Source: Parablautia muri
GTDB taxonomy: Bacteria; Bacillota; Clostridia; Lachnospirales; Lachnospiraceae
Assembly (NCBI RefSeq): GCF_009917485.1
Contig: NZ_QZDT01000034.1
Span: 1-44,718, forward strand
DNA length: 44,718 nt
Reading direction: 5' to 3'
A program made the translations under genes and the position numbers. The notes below the pieces were generated by a model that saw only the letters and a list, made by a program, of their open reading frames with translations, did not search any database and was not told the origin of the DNA. Position 1 is the first letter of the stretch, and each line of letters starts with the position of its first letter. Below, in pieces: positions 36,048 through 44,411 of the stretch.

Positions 36048-36746
36048 ATGAGCAGATTTGATACTGTGCTGTGGGATATAGACCAGACGCTTTTGGATTT
36101 TAATTTGTCACAGGTTTACGCGCTGAAAGAGAGCTTTCAGCTCTTTAACCTTGAAATGAAAGATAATACATTGGCACTTTATGCGGATATCAATCATACT
36201 TACTGGAGACGTCATGAACTTGGTGAAGTTTCTAAAGAAGAATTACTTACAGGAAGGTTTAGGACGCTTTTTAAAGAGCTTAGAGTATCAGGCGTTGACA
36301 TAGAAAATTTTGCCGCCGTATATCAGAAGGCTTTGGGATCTGTTTTTTATTTCAGGGATGATTCTTATACCCTGTGCGATAAGCTTAAGGGTAAAGTAAG
36401 GCAGTATGCCGTGACCAACGGGGTTACTGCCACTCAAAAAAATAAGCTGCATCTGTCAGGACTTGACAAAATATTAGACGGCATTTTTATTTCGGAAGAA
36501 ATCGGCTGTCCCAAACCCCAAATAGAGTACTTTGAGAGATGCTTTGCAAGGATACCTGACTTTAAGAAAGAGAGAACGATTATAGTGGGGGATTCCCTTT
36601 CCAGCGATATGCAGGGAGGGAACAACGCAAAAATCGCATGCTGCTGGTACAATCCTGAAGATAAGGAAAATACTACGGCGCTTCGGATTGACTACCAGAT
36701 CAAAAATCTGTGGGAAGTTGAAAAAATATTGGATTTGTCATCTTAG
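36048..36746 (+). CDS. HAD hydrolase, YjjG-like pyrimidine 5'-nucleotidase
   Basis: A 232-residue HAD phosphatase. Motif I DIDQT has D10 (nucleophile) and D12, motif II is in AVTNGV, the motif III lysine is in CPKPQIEYF, and motif IV is GDSLSSDMQGG. A helical C1 cap (about 20-95) and VTNGVTATQKNKL are typical of the YjjG group, which removes phosphate from canonical and noncanonical pyrimidine nucleotides. The start is ATG 36048 with ggagg at 36035-36039; the ORF can be extended upstream to 36024 without a ribosome binding site. Confidence 0.85.
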   Translation: MSRFDTVLWDIDQTLLDFNLSQVYALKESFQLFNLEMKDNTLALYADINHTYWRRHELGEVSKEELLTGRFRTLFKELRVSGVDIENFAAVYQKALGSVFYFRDDSYTLCDKLKGKVRQYAVTNGVTATQKNKLHLSGLDKILDGIFISEEIGCPKPQIEYFERCFARIPDFKKERTIIVGDSLSSDMQGGNNAKIACCWYNPEDKENTTALRIDYQIKNLWEVEKILDLSS

Positions 36747-36822
36747 CTAGCAGACCTCCGGTTTTCAGGCACTTATTTTGACTTAAATCATAGAATTATG
36801 GAAAGGCACAGGTATTTGTGGA

Positions 36823-37815
36823 ATGGCAAAATCTGCCAATCAAAAATTGAAGCTTTTATATATTCTAAAAATCCTCACGGAGAAAACAGATGAAAAGCAT
36901 TGTATGTCGGCCCAGGAGATTATTAGGGAACTTTCAGCTTATGATATTTCGGCAGAGCGGAAAAGCATTTATGATGACATGGAATGTCTGATTTGCTTCG
37001 GATATGATATTGTCTATATGAAAGCCCGCAGCGGCGGCGGTTACTATTTAGCCAGCAGGGAATTTGAACTGCCTGAATTAAAGCTGCTTGTTGACGCCGT
37101 ACAGTCCTCCCGCTTTATTACCCAGAAAAAATCCCGGGATCTGATTTCTAAAATCGAAAAGCTGGCGGGGCCGTTTGAGGGAAAACAGCTGCAAAGACAG
37201 GTTTTCGTTGCAGGCAGGGTCAAAACGGAAAATGAAAGTATTTATTATAATGTGGACCGTATTCATAAGGCAATACAGGACAATGCCCCTATCACCTTTA
37301 CTTATCTGGCATGGAATGTGAAAAAAGAGCTGGTTCCAAGGCATGAAGGTAAGAGATATCGTATCAGCCCCTGGGCTCTTACATGGCAGGATGAGAATTA
37401 TTATTTGATTGCCTACGATGACGATGATGAGCGCATCAAACATTTCAGGGTGGATAAAATGAGCCGGATTTCAGAACTTACGAAGGAAAGCCGCAAGGGC
37501 ATGGAGGCTTTTAAAGAATTTGATGTGGCGGAGTACACCAATAAAACCTTTGGAATGTTTGGCGGTGAGCAGGAGATTGTTTCATTGCAATTTCCGGAGG
37601 ATATGGTTGGCATTGTGCTTGACAGGTTTGGAAAAGACATAGATATCCGCCAAATGGGGAATGGAACCGTAAGCGTCCGGATTAAGGCGGCGGTCAGCGG
37701 TCAGTTTTACGGATGGCTTACAGGACTTGGAAAAAGAGTGACGGTTCTAGGACCGGCCCATGTGCGGACAGGTTATATAGATTTTATGAGACAAATTATG
37801 GAAAATTATCATTAA
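36823..37815 (+). CDS. WYL-domain transcriptional regulator
   Basis: A 330-residue regulator. The N-terminal winged helix (about 5-75) has MSAQEIIRELSAYDISAERKSIYDDME. The middle WYL domain (about 140-225) contains ITFTYLAWN, RYRISPWALTWQDENYYLIAYD and a C-terminal WCX-type extension (about 245-330). The family senses ligands or nucleic acids through the WYL domain. It is not beside any defence genes here, so a housekeeping or metabolic target is more likely. The ribosome binding site (ggaaagg, 36800-36806) is distant. Confidence 0.88.
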   Translation: MAKSANQKLKLLYILKILTEKTDEKHCMSAQEIIRELSAYDISAERKSIYDDMECLICFGYDIVYMKARSGGGYYLASREFELPELKLLVDAVQSSRFITQKKSRDLISKIEKLAGPFEGKQLQRQVFVAGRVKTENESIYYNVDRIHKAIQDNAPITFTYLAWNVKKELVPRHEGKRYRISPWALTWQDENYYLIAYDDDDERIKHFRVDKMSRISELTKESRKGMEAFKEFDVAEYTNKTFGMFGGEQEIVSLQFPEDMVGIVLDRFGKDIDIRQMGNGTVSVRIKAAVSGQFYGWLTGLGKRVTVLGPAHVRTGYIDFMRQIMENYH

Positions 37816-37852
37816 ACAGGCATTCGGCATCAGGGGATGTTGTTGTGCAGCC

Positions 37853-37919
37853 GGTAAAATGCTGGCAAGCGTTTTTTACCATAAGTGCTGTCTCACTTCG
37901 CGAGATGGCTTATTGTAAC
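37853..37919 (+). repeat. hairpin followed by repeat family 1 copy
   Basis: ggtaaaa (37853-37859) pairs with ttttacc (37874-37880) after a T run, perhaps a weak terminator of the WYL gene. Then 37883-37919 is a family 1 copy (gctgtctcac-ttc-gcgagatggc, ttattgtaa). In this copy stem positions that are mismatched elsewhere become T-A pairs. Confidence 0.6.
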
Positions 37920-37945
37920 AGGTTAAGAAGGGAGTATGTATTAAA

Positions 37946-39112
37946 ATGAAACTACAGGTATCAGACAGAATGAAGTCATATGAGGAGGGGATTTTTCAGA
38001 TTCTGAATGAAAAGAAGGAGGAAGTGGAGAAATCTGGCAGGAAGGTTTACAATCTTTCCGTAGGCACCCCTGATTTTCCCACGGAACCTCATATCATAGA
38101 AGCGGTAACAGAGGCGTCCAAGGATCCTGCCAATTATAAATATTCGCTGAAAATGCTTCCTGAGCTTATCGAGGCGGTGATAGATCGGTTTGAAAAGCGT
38201 TATCATGTAAAGTTAAGCGAAAAGGAAATTACGGATGTTTATGGCTCACAGGAAGGAATCGCCCATATTGGTTTGTCTCTTTGCAATCCGGATGAGATTG
38301 TCCTTGTACCGGATCCGGGATACCCAATTTTTTCCATAGGGCCTTCCCTGGCAATGGCGGATGTGCGCACTTATGAATTAAAGCAGGAGAATGATTATCT
38401 TCCCAAGCTTTCCGAGATTAAGGAAGAAATATTGAGAAAAACAAAGTTTATGATTGTTTCTTATCCTTTAAATCCTATCTGCAAGATAGCGCCGGATTCA
38501 TTTTATGAGGAATTGATCCCATGGGCGAAGGCGCACGATATTATCATTGTCCATGACAATGCATATTCGGATATTATATATGATGGGCATGTGGGGAAAT
38601 CTATTTTGCAGTTTGAAGGGGCAAAAGAAAATTGTGTTGAATTTTATTCTCTGTCAAAGAGCTATTGCTATACGGGCGCAAGAGTGGGATTTCTGGTAGG
38701 AAATGAATATCTGGTGCAGAATTTTAAAAAGCTTCGCTCACAGATTGATTATGGAACCTTCCTTCCGGTACAGTATGGCGCAATTGCGGCTTTAAAGGGC
38801 TCGGATGAAGGTGTATACAAAAGATGTGCAAAATACCAGGAAAGAAGGGATGCGCTTTGCGGCGGCCTTCGGAAGATTGGCTGGGATATTCCCGACAGTG
38901 AAGGAACAATGTTTGCCTGGGGAAAAATACCGGAAGGGTATTCGGATGATGTTGCTTTTGTGATGGAGCTTCTTGAAAAATCCGGTGTGCTCTGTACGCC
39001 GGGAAGCAGCTTTGGAAAGCTGGGGAAGGGGCATGTGCGCTTTGCGCTTACCATGCCGGTGGAAGAAATCAAGAAGGCTGTGAAGGCTGTTGCAGATTCA
39101 GGCATGATATAA
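37946..39112 (+). CDS. class I/II PLP-dependent aminotransferase
   Basis: A 388-residue fold-type I aminotransferase. The N-terminal arm has LSVGTPDFPTEPHII, then YGSQEGIAHIGLS (phosphate site), PDPGYPIF, the SYPLNPICKIAP asparagine motif, HDNAYSDIIYDG and the PLP lysine K238 in YSLSKSYCYTGARVGF. The conserved arginine is in HVRFALTMP. It resembles the DapL/AlaT/AspC-like group. The substrate cannot be fixed; alanine, aspartate or LL-diaminopimelate are candidates. The start ATG follows gggag at 37930-37934. It runs directly downstream of the WYL regulator, separated by repeats. Confidence 0.85.
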   Translation: MKLQVSDRMKSYEEGIFQILNEKKEEVEKSGRKVYNLSVGTPDFPTEPHIIEAVTEASKDPANYKYSLKMLPELIEAVIDRFEKRYHVKLSEKEITDVYGSQEGIAHIGLSLCNPDEIVLVPDPGYPIFSIGPSLAMADVRTYELKQENDYLPKLSEIKEEILRKTKFMIVSYPLNPICKIAPDSFYEELIPWAKAHDIIIVHDNAYSDIIYDGHVGKSILQFEGAKENCVEFYSLSKSYCYTGARVGFLVGNEYLVQNFKKLRSQIDYGTFLPVQYGAIAALKGSDEGVYKRCAKYQERRDALCGGLRKIGWDIPDSEGTMFAWGKIPEGYSDDVAFVMELLEKSGVLCTPGSSFGKLGKGHVRFALTMPVEEIKKAVKAVADSGMI

Positions 39113-39142
39113 ATTTTAAAAATTATAAATTTTAAAATTTAT
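39108..39142. repeat. AT-rich direct and inverted repeat after aminotransferase
   Basis: Two copies of tataaattttaaaa lie head to tail and are themselves nearly palindromic. The first overlaps the stop codon. Confidence 0.5.
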
Positions 39143-39185
39143 GAATGTTGCAAATTATAGTTTTTACAATTGAGTGTTTTCAGGG

Positions 39186-39239
39186 TTATTTTTCACGGGT
39201 CAGGAATGCGCATTTACTGCGCACTGCGTGAGAACGTGA
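39186..39239 (+). repeat. interspersed repeat family 3, copy B (nrdD upstream)
   Basis: It matches 1320-1373 at about 44 of 54 positions, including the hairpin tgcgca-N5-tgcgca and caggaa before it. Confidence 0.65.
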
Positions 39240-39250
39240 TTCAGGTGTGA

Positions 39251-39329
39251 GGGGCGATTTTTGCGAAGCGAAACTTGGAATATCGCCCCGAATGTTACTA
39301 TGAGCGGCTCCCAGGCCGTGAATAGTAAC
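39251..39329 (+). other. two hairpins upstream of nrd promoter
   Basis: ggggcgat (39251-39258) pairs with atcgcccc (39282-39289). gttactat (39294-39301) pairs with atagtaac (39322-39329), with an inner cggc/gccg. They lie just before the -35 box and might end transcription from upstream. Confidence 0.55.
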
Positions 39330-39352
39330 TTTTCAGGGGATTCATATTAAGG

Positions 39353-39381
39353 TTGACAGCCGCAGTTTCTTTCTTTATACT
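39353..39381 (+). promoter_or_regulatory. strong sigma-A promoter for nrdDG
   Basis: TTGACA (39353-39358), a 17-base spacer, TATACT (39376-39381). A second, weaker possibility is TTGACA (39411-39416) with tatttt (39434-39439). Confidence 0.8.
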
Positions 39382-39389
39382 AGGTTGTA

Positions 39390-39436
39390 ACGCTATATTT
39401 TGTTATGGTATTGACAGGCTTTACCAGATATAGTAT
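39390..39436 (+). promoter_or_regulatory. pair of NrdR boxes
   Basis: Box 1 acgCTATATTTTGtta (39390-39405) and box 2 ttaCCAGATATAGTAT (39421-39436) each match the NrdR consensus acaCwAtATaTwGtgt at 11-12 of 16 positions. They start 31 bases apart, three helical turns, as is usual for NrdR pairs. They lie at and just after the expected transcription start. A further inverted copy of acgctatat is at 39446-39454. Confidence 0.65.
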
Positions 39437-39486
39437 TTTTGTGTGATATAGCGTATAGAAATGTGGGTGAGAATGGAGGAATGGGA

Positions 39487-41664
39487 GTGAGTGATTTACA
39501 GGAAAATTCTGCTGATTATGGCGAAGAATTTCAGCCTGAACATATGGTGAAGGTAATCAAAAAAGATGGAAGTCTTGAAGCCTTCAATGTACAAAAGGTA
39601 GTAGACGCAGTGGGAAAAAGTGCATACCGGGCGCTTACGAAATTTACCGATGAGGAAAAAAGACACATCTGTCAGTATGTAGTCGATAAAGTAAACGAGA
39701 TGGAGAATGACAAAATTCCAATCCCGATTATGCATAACATTGTGGAGAGCGCGCTTGAGGAAGTAAAACCGATTGTGGCTAAAAGCTACCGTGACTATCG
39801 CAACTATAAGCAGGATTTTGTCCGTATGATGGATGATGTGTATAAAAAAAGCCAGTCCATCATGTATGTTGGGGATAAAGAAAACGCCAACACGGACAGC
39901 GCGCTTGTTTCCACCAAAAGGAGTCTTATTTTTAATCAGTTTAATAAAGAATTGTACCAGAAATTTTTTATGACCACAGAGGAAATTCAGGCATGCCGGG
40001 ACGGTTATATTTATGTACATGACATGTCCGCAAGGCGGGATACCATGAACTGCTGTCTTTTTGATGTGTCAAGCGTGCTTACCGGCGGCTTTGAGATGGG
40101 GAATATCTGGTATAATGAGCCAAAGACCCTTGATGTGGCTTTTGACGTAATAGGCGATATTGTCTTAAGCGCCGCCAGCCAGCAGTACGGCGGATTTACG
40201 GTTCCTGAGGTGGACAAGATTTTAGAGCCCTATGCGAAAAAAACCTTTTCAAAAAGCTTTCAGAAATATACGGATCTGGGCATTGACGAAGAAAGAGCCC
40301 GAAAAGAAGCCTACGCGGATGTAAAACGGGAGTTTGAGCAGGGTTTCCAGGGGTGGGAATATAAATTTAACACTGTGGCATCCAGCCGTGGGGATTACCC
40401 TTTTATTACGGTGACAGCGGGAATCGGCACCGGAGAGTTTGCAAAGATGGCTACGATTTCCCTTCTGGATGTAAGGAGAAAAGGGCAGGGGAAGGAGGGC
40501 TGTAAAAAGCCGGTTCTTTTCCCCAAAATTGTATTTTTGTATGATGAGAATCTTCATGGCCCCGGAAAGGAGTTAGAGGATGTGTTTGAAGCCGGCGTAA
40601 GGTGCTCGGCAAAGACTATGTATCCCGACTGGCTGTCTTTGACCGGTAAGGGCTATATTGCAAGCATGTACAAGCAATATGGAAAGGTGATTTCCCCTAT
40701 GGGGTGCCGCGCCTTTCTTTCTCCCTGGTATGAAAGGGGCGGTATGCACCCGGCGGATGAGCATGATACGCCTGTTTTCGTAGGGCGTTTCAATGTGGGG
40801 GCAGTGTCCTTGCACCTTCCTATGATTTTGGCGAAAGCAAGGCAGGAGAGCCGTGATTTTTATGAAGTGCTGGATTATTATTTAAATTTGATCCGTCAGC
40901 TCCATGTCAGAACTTATGCTTACCTTGGAGAGATGCGTGCGTCCACCAATCCCCTTGCTTATTGCGAGGGAGGCTTTTTAGGGGGGCATTTGAAGCTGTC
41001 GGATAAAATCAAGCCTATCTTGAAAACAGCCACCGCCAGCTTCGGTATTACCGCTTTTAATGAGCTCCAGGAGCTGTACAACGGAAAGTCTCTGGTGGAG
41101 GACGGCGCTTTTGCACTGGAAGTTTTAGAGCATATTAACCAGAAAATCAGCGAATATAAAGAAGAAGACGGCCATCTTTATGCGATTTACGGGACCCCTG
41201 CCGAGAGTCTTTGCGGCCTTCAGGTAAAGCAGTTTCGGGCAAAATACGGAATTATTGAGGGTGTTTCCGACAGAGATTATGTGTCCAACAGTTTTCACTG
41301 TCATGTAACGGAGGACATTACGCCGATTCAAAAGCAGGACTTGGAATACCGTTTCTGGGAGTTGTCAAACGGCGGAAAGATTCAGTATGTGAAATATCCC
41401 ATTGATTATAATATTGACGCCATTAAGACCTTGATTCGCAGGGCTATGGATATGGGCTTTTATGAAGGGGTAAATTTGTCCCTTGCTTACTGTGACGACT
41501 GCGGCCACCAGGAATTGGAAATGGACGTATGTCCCGTATGCGGCAGCAATAATTTAACCAAAATTGAACGGATGAACGGTTATCTTTCTTACTCAAGAGT
41601 ACATGGAGATACAAGGCTTAATGAGGCGAAAATGGCAGAAATTGCGGAAAGGAAGAGCATGTAA
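39487..41664 (+). CDS. nrdD: anaerobic (class III) ribonucleoside-triphosphate reductase
   Basis: Reduces ribonucleoside triphosphates to deoxy forms under anaerobic conditions with a glycyl radical. An N-terminal ATP-cone (about 20-110; VIKKDGSLEAFNVQKV) is the allosteric site, followed by the barrel domain with catalytic cysteines. A C-terminal zinc site (CDDC ... CPVC) precedes the radical glycine G698 in RMNGYLSYSR. I favour GTG 39487 (725 residues, ggagga at 39475-39480, six bases); ATG 39481 abuts that site. nrdG follows after 4 bases. Regulation by NrdR is suggested by the boxes upstream. Confidence 0.96.
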   Translation: MSDLQENSADYGEEFQPEHMVKVIKKDGSLEAFNVQKVVDAVGKSAYRALTKFTDEEKRHICQYVVDKVNEMENDKIPIPIMHNIVESALEEVKPIVAKSYRDYRNYKQDFVRMMDDVYKKSQSIMYVGDKENANTDSALVSTKRSLIFNQFNKELYQKFFMTTEEIQACRDGYIYVHDMSARRDTMNCCLFDVSSVLTGGFEMGNIWYNEPKTLDVAFDVIGDIVLSAASQQYGGFTVPEVDKILEPYAKKTFSKSFQKYTDLGIDEERARKEAYADVKREFEQGFQGWEYKFNTVASSRGDYPFITVTAGIGTGEFAKMATISLLDVRRKGQGKEGCKKPVLFPKIVFLYDENLHGPGKELEDVFEAGVRCSAKTMYPDWLSLTGKGYIASMYKQYGKVISPMGCRAFLSPWYERGGMHPADEHDTPVFVGRFNVGAVSLHLPMILAKARQESRDFYEVLDYYLNLIRQLHVRTYAYLGEMRASTNPLAYCEGGFLGGHLKLSDKIKPILKTATASFGITAFNELQELYNGKSLVEDGAFALEVLEHINQKISEYKEEDGHLYAIYGTPAESLCGLQVKQFRAKYGIIEGVSDRDYVSNSFHCHVTEDITPIQKQDLEYRFWELSNGGKIQYVKYPIDYNIDAIKTLIRRAMDMGFYEGVNLSLAYCDDCGHQELEMDVCPVCGSNNLTKIERMNGYLSYSRVHGDTRLNEAKMAEIAERKSM

Positions 41665-41668
41665 CCAG

Positions 41669-42178
41669 ATGAGATATCACAATATTACGAAAGAGGATAT
41701 GCTAAATGGCGATGGACTTCGCGTGGTGCTGTGGGTCTCAGGTTGTTCTCACTGCTGTAAAGAATGTCACAATCCTGTCACATGGGATCCGGCAGGAGGT
41801 CTTCTCTTTGACGAGGAGGCAAAGCAGGAAATCTTTGAACAGCTTAATAAATCTTATATTTCCGGCATTACTTTTTCAGGAGGGGATCCCCTTCACGCGG
41901 CGAATCGGCTGGATGTAAGAAATCTGATTATGGAAATAAAAGAAAGCTACCCTGATAAGACCATTTGGGTGTATACGGGGGATGTATGGGAAAATGTGAT
42001 GCATTATGCCATGATGGAGGACATAGACGTACTGGTTGACGGTGAATTTCAGATAGAAAAGAAAGACAATCGGCTGCTCTGGAAAGGGAGCAGCAACCAG
42101 AGGGTAATTGATGTAAAGGCGACTCTCAAACAGCCGAACCCTAAAATACCTGTCTTGCATTGTGGAGATTACGCATGA
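41669..42178 (+). CDS. nrdG: anaerobic ribonucleotide reductase activating protein
   Basis: A radical SAM activase that makes the glycyl radical on NrdD. The 169-residue protein has the [4Fe-4S] motif within GCSHCCKECHNP (C-x3-C-x2-C), the AdoMet motif TFSGGDPL, and VYTGDVWENV. The start is ATG 41669 (MRYHNITKEDMLNGDG, the usual NrdG beginning), four bases after the nrdD stop, with aaagga at the end of nrdD. The longer in-frame extension inside nrdD is a shadow. It is followed by a tandem repeat array rather than a clear terminator. Confidence 0.95.
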   Translation: MRYHNITKEDMLNGDGLRVVLWVSGCSHCCKECHNPVTWDPAGGLLFDEEAKQEIFEQLNKSYISGITFSGGDPLHAANRLDVRNLIMEIKESYPDKTIWVYTGDVWENVMHYAMMEDIDVLVDGEFQIEKKDNRLLWKGSSNQRVIDVKATLKQPNPKIPVLHCGDYA

Positions 42179-42202
42179 TGTGTGCGTTTATTCTGTATAT
42201 AA

Positions 42203-42384
42203 CAAACGCTGTCACGCTTTGCGAGTCAGCTTATTGTAATAAACGCTGTCACGTTGGGCAGGCCGGCTATTGTAGCAAACGTGTCACGCTGGGCAGGCCG
42301 GGTTATTGTGAAAAATGTTGTGATGCTTTGTGGGGCTGCTTTGATACATATATTGTCACGCTGCGCGGGTTAGTTATTGGGATA
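42203..42384 (+). repeat. tandem array of five degenerate family 1 repeats
   Basis: Units begin near 42203, 42241, 42276, 42312 and 42350, about 36 bases each. Unit 1 is aaacgctgtcacgctttgcg + agtcagcttattgtaat; later units vary (cacgttgggcaggccggcta, cacgctgggcaggccgggtt, gatgctttgtggggctgctt, cacgctgcgcgggttagtta). It fills the nrdG-dut spacer. An overlapping cysteine-rich reading frame (42160-42387) is a by-product of the repeats. Confidence 0.7.
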
Positions 42385-42414
42385 TAATAAATGAAAAGGA
42401 AAAGGATTTTTTCT

Positions 42415-42849
42415 ATGGAAACAATAAAGATTAAATATTTTACAGATAAAATTGACAAACTGACCTACATAGACAGGAAATCTGACTGGATTGACCTGCG
42501 GGCAGCGGAAGATATAGACTTGAAAAAGGGAGAGTATAAGCTGGTTCCTTTAGGAATTGCCATGGAGCTTCCCAAAGGATATGAGGCCCATATTGTGCCA
42601 AGGAGCTCCACCTTTAAAAATTTTGGCATTATCCAGACCAACCATCAGGGGGTTGTGGATTGTTCTTACTGCGGCGATAACGACCAGTGGTTTATGCCGG
42701 TGTATGCCCTGCGGGATACCCATATTTCCTGCAATGACAGAATTTGTCAGTTCAGAATCGTGGAAAACCAGCCTAAAATTATATTTGAGGAGGTTTTCTC
42801 CCTTGAAGGAGCTGACCGGGGCGGATTTGGAAGTACCGGAAAACAATGA
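42415..42849 (+). CDS. dut: dUTP diphosphatase
   Basis: Hydrolyses dUTP to dUMP, keeping uracil out of DNA and supplying dTMP synthesis. The 144-residue trimeric type shows the motifs [10 protein letters not shown] (1), [11 protein letters not shown] (2), [14 protein letters not shown] (3), CQFRIVE (4) and RGGFGSTGK (5). The start is ATG 42415 with aaagga at 42401-42406; the ATG at 42391 lacks a good site. Its place after nrdDG fits deoxynucleotide metabolism; the repeat array separates them. Confidence 0.92.
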   Translation: METIKIKYFTDKIDKLTYIDRKSDWIDLRAAEDIDLKKGEYKLVPLGIAMELPKGYEAHIVPRSSTFKNFGIIQTNHQGVVDCSYCGDNDQWFMPVYALRDTHISCNDRICQFRIVENQPKIIFEEVFSLEGADRGGFGSTGKQ

Positions 42850-42901
42850 TGATACAGGTAGGCCGCTTAGGATTAAGGCGGTGATGAACTTTATAAAATC
42901 T

Positions 42902-42931
42902 GCATAAAAATACTCCTTTTGCCACATAATT
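42902..42931 (+). promoter_or_regulatory. sigma-G-type forespore promoter for the germination gene
   Basis: The -35 gcata (42902-42906), an 18-base spacer and the -10 cataatt (42925-42931) fit the sigma-G pattern GHATR-N17/18-CATNMTA except for the last base. The aaggag site follows at 42949. Confidence 0.6.
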
Positions 42932-42961
42932 CTAACAAAAGTAGTGGGAAGGAGTTTTTTT

Positions 42962-44380
42962 ATGGATTCAAAAAAAATGAGTGCTTCACTTTCTGAAAAT
43001 ATGAACTATTTAAATAATTATCTGTCCGTAAACACCAATTTTGATATTGTGTACCGTGTCATACGAGTGGGCGGACGGGAAGCGTGCATGTATTTCATTG
43101 ACGGCTTTTGCAAGGATGAGCTGATGCAGAAGATGCTGCAGTACTTTATGAGTATTAAAGAGGAGGAAATGCCAACAAGCGCCCATGAGATGTCAAAATC
43201 AAACCTTCCCTATGTGGAAGTGGATTTGAAGGATGATTGGGAGCAGATTACCTATTTTATTATGTCCGGTGTATTTGCTCTTTTTGTTGAGGGGTATGAC
43301 AAGTGCCTTTTGATTGATTCAAGGACGTATCCCGCAAGAAGTGTGTCGGAGCCTGAGAAGGATAAGGTGCTGCGGGGGTCGAAAGACGGCTTTGTGGAGA
43401 CAATTGTGTTTAACACGGCTTTGATCCGCAGAAGAATCAGAAGTTCTGACCTTCGTATGGAAATGTTTCATGCAGGCAACAGCTCTCAGACAGATATTGT
43501 GCTGTGCTATATGGATTCCAGAGTGGACCACAGCTTTTTGAATAAGCTGAAAGAGCGTATCAATGAAATACAGGTTGATGCACTGACCATGAATCAGGAG
43601 AGCCTGGCGGAATGCCTTTATAAGAAAAAATGGTATAACCCGTTTCCTAAATTTAAATTTACGGAAAGACCAGATACCGCATCGGCCCAGATTCTGGAAG
43701 GGGATATTGTCATTTTGGTCGATAATTCACCTTCGGCAATGATTGCCCCCACTTCCATTTTTGATATTGTGGAGGAGGCGGACGACTATTATTTTCCGCC
43801 TATTACGGGAACCTACCTGCGCCTTTCCAGGTTTTTGATTGCTATTTTGACCTATCTTATGACCCCCACTTTTTTGCTGCTTATGCAAAGGCCAGAGTGG
43901 ATTCCTTCCGGGTTTGAGTTTATTATGGTGAAAGAGCCGACTAATATTCCGCTGGTGTGGCAATTTTTGCTTCTGGAGCTGGCAATAGACGGTTTAAGGC
44001 TGGCGGCGGTGAACACGCCCAACATGTTAAGTACCCCCTTAAGTGTCATGGCAGCGCTGGTGCTTGGAGAATTTTCTGTAAACAGCGGCTGGTTCAACTC
44101 AGAGGTTATGCTATATATGGCCTTTGTGGCAATTGCAAACTATACCCAGGCCAGCTATGAGCTCAGCTATGCCCTGAAATTTATGCGTATCATAAACCTG
44201 ATATTGACCGCTATTTTTGGGGTATGGGGCTATATTGCGGCAATTGTACTGCTGGTCCTTGCAATCGGAACCAACAAGACCATATCGGGGAAAAGCTATA
44301 TTTATCCCTTGCTGCCTTTTAATTTAAAACAACTTTCTAAAAGACTGTTCCGGTATAGGCTGCCAGGGTCGAGGGAATAG
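42962..44380 (+). CDS. GerA/SpoVAF-family spore germination protein
   Basis: A 472-residue protein of the GerAA/SpoVAF family, found in the inner spore membrane and used in nutrient germination or DPA release. The N-terminal soluble domain (about 1-270) has CLLIDSRTYPARSVSEPEKDKVLRGSKDGF and RRRIR. The C-terminal half has about five membrane helices, with PPITGTYLRLSRF, RPEWIPSGFEF and SYIYPLLPFNLK. It looks closer to SpoVAF than to GerAA receptors, but no spoVA genes or GerAB/GerAC partners lie next to it. The start is ATG 42962 with aaggag at 42949-42954. Confidence 0.88.
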   Translation: MDSKKMSASLSENMNYLNNYLSVNTNFDIVYRVIRVGGREACMYFIDGFCKDELMQKMLQYFMSIKEEEMPTSAHEMSKSNLPYVEVDLKDDWEQITYFIMSGVFALFVEGYDKCLLIDSRTYPARSVSEPEKDKVLRGSKDGFVETIVFNTALIRRRIRSSDLRMEMFHAGNSSQTDIVLCYMDSRVDHSFLNKLKERINEIQVDALTMNQESLAECLYKKKWYNPFPKFKFTERPDTASAQILEGDIVILVDNSPSAMIAPTSIFDIVEEADDYYFPPITGTYLRLSRFLIAILTYLMTPTFLLLMQRPEWIPSGFEFIMVKEPTNIPLVWQFLLLELAIDGLRLAAVNTPNMLSTPLSVMAALVLGEFSVNSGWFNSEVMLYMAFVAIANYTQASYELSYALKFMRIINLILTAIFGVWGYIAAIVLLVLAIGTNKTISGKSYIYPLLPFNLKQLSKRLFRYRLPGSRE

Positions 44381-44411
44381 ACAGTTCTCTTTGCAAACAG
44401 GCTGATTGGTC

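Noticed and set aside
36823-37815. WYL regulator as part of a phage-defence island
   Set aside because: WYL proteins often mark defence loci, but neighbours here are a nucleotidase and an aminotransferase and no nuclease, methylase or toxin is present.
41603-41668. N-terminal extension of nrdG inside nrdD
   Set aside because: The NrdG family begins MRYHNI-like, and the ATG at 41669 follows the nrdD stop with a ribosome binding site in nrdD.
42203-42384. CRISPR array
   Set aside because: The units abut each other with no unique spacers, the repeats are degenerate, and no cas genes are in the window.
42160-42387. Cysteine-rich 75-residue reading frame
   Set aside because: It lies wholly on the tandem repeat array and the nrdG end. 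The recurrent Cys/Gly pattern comes from the repeat units, and it has no supported ribosome binding site.
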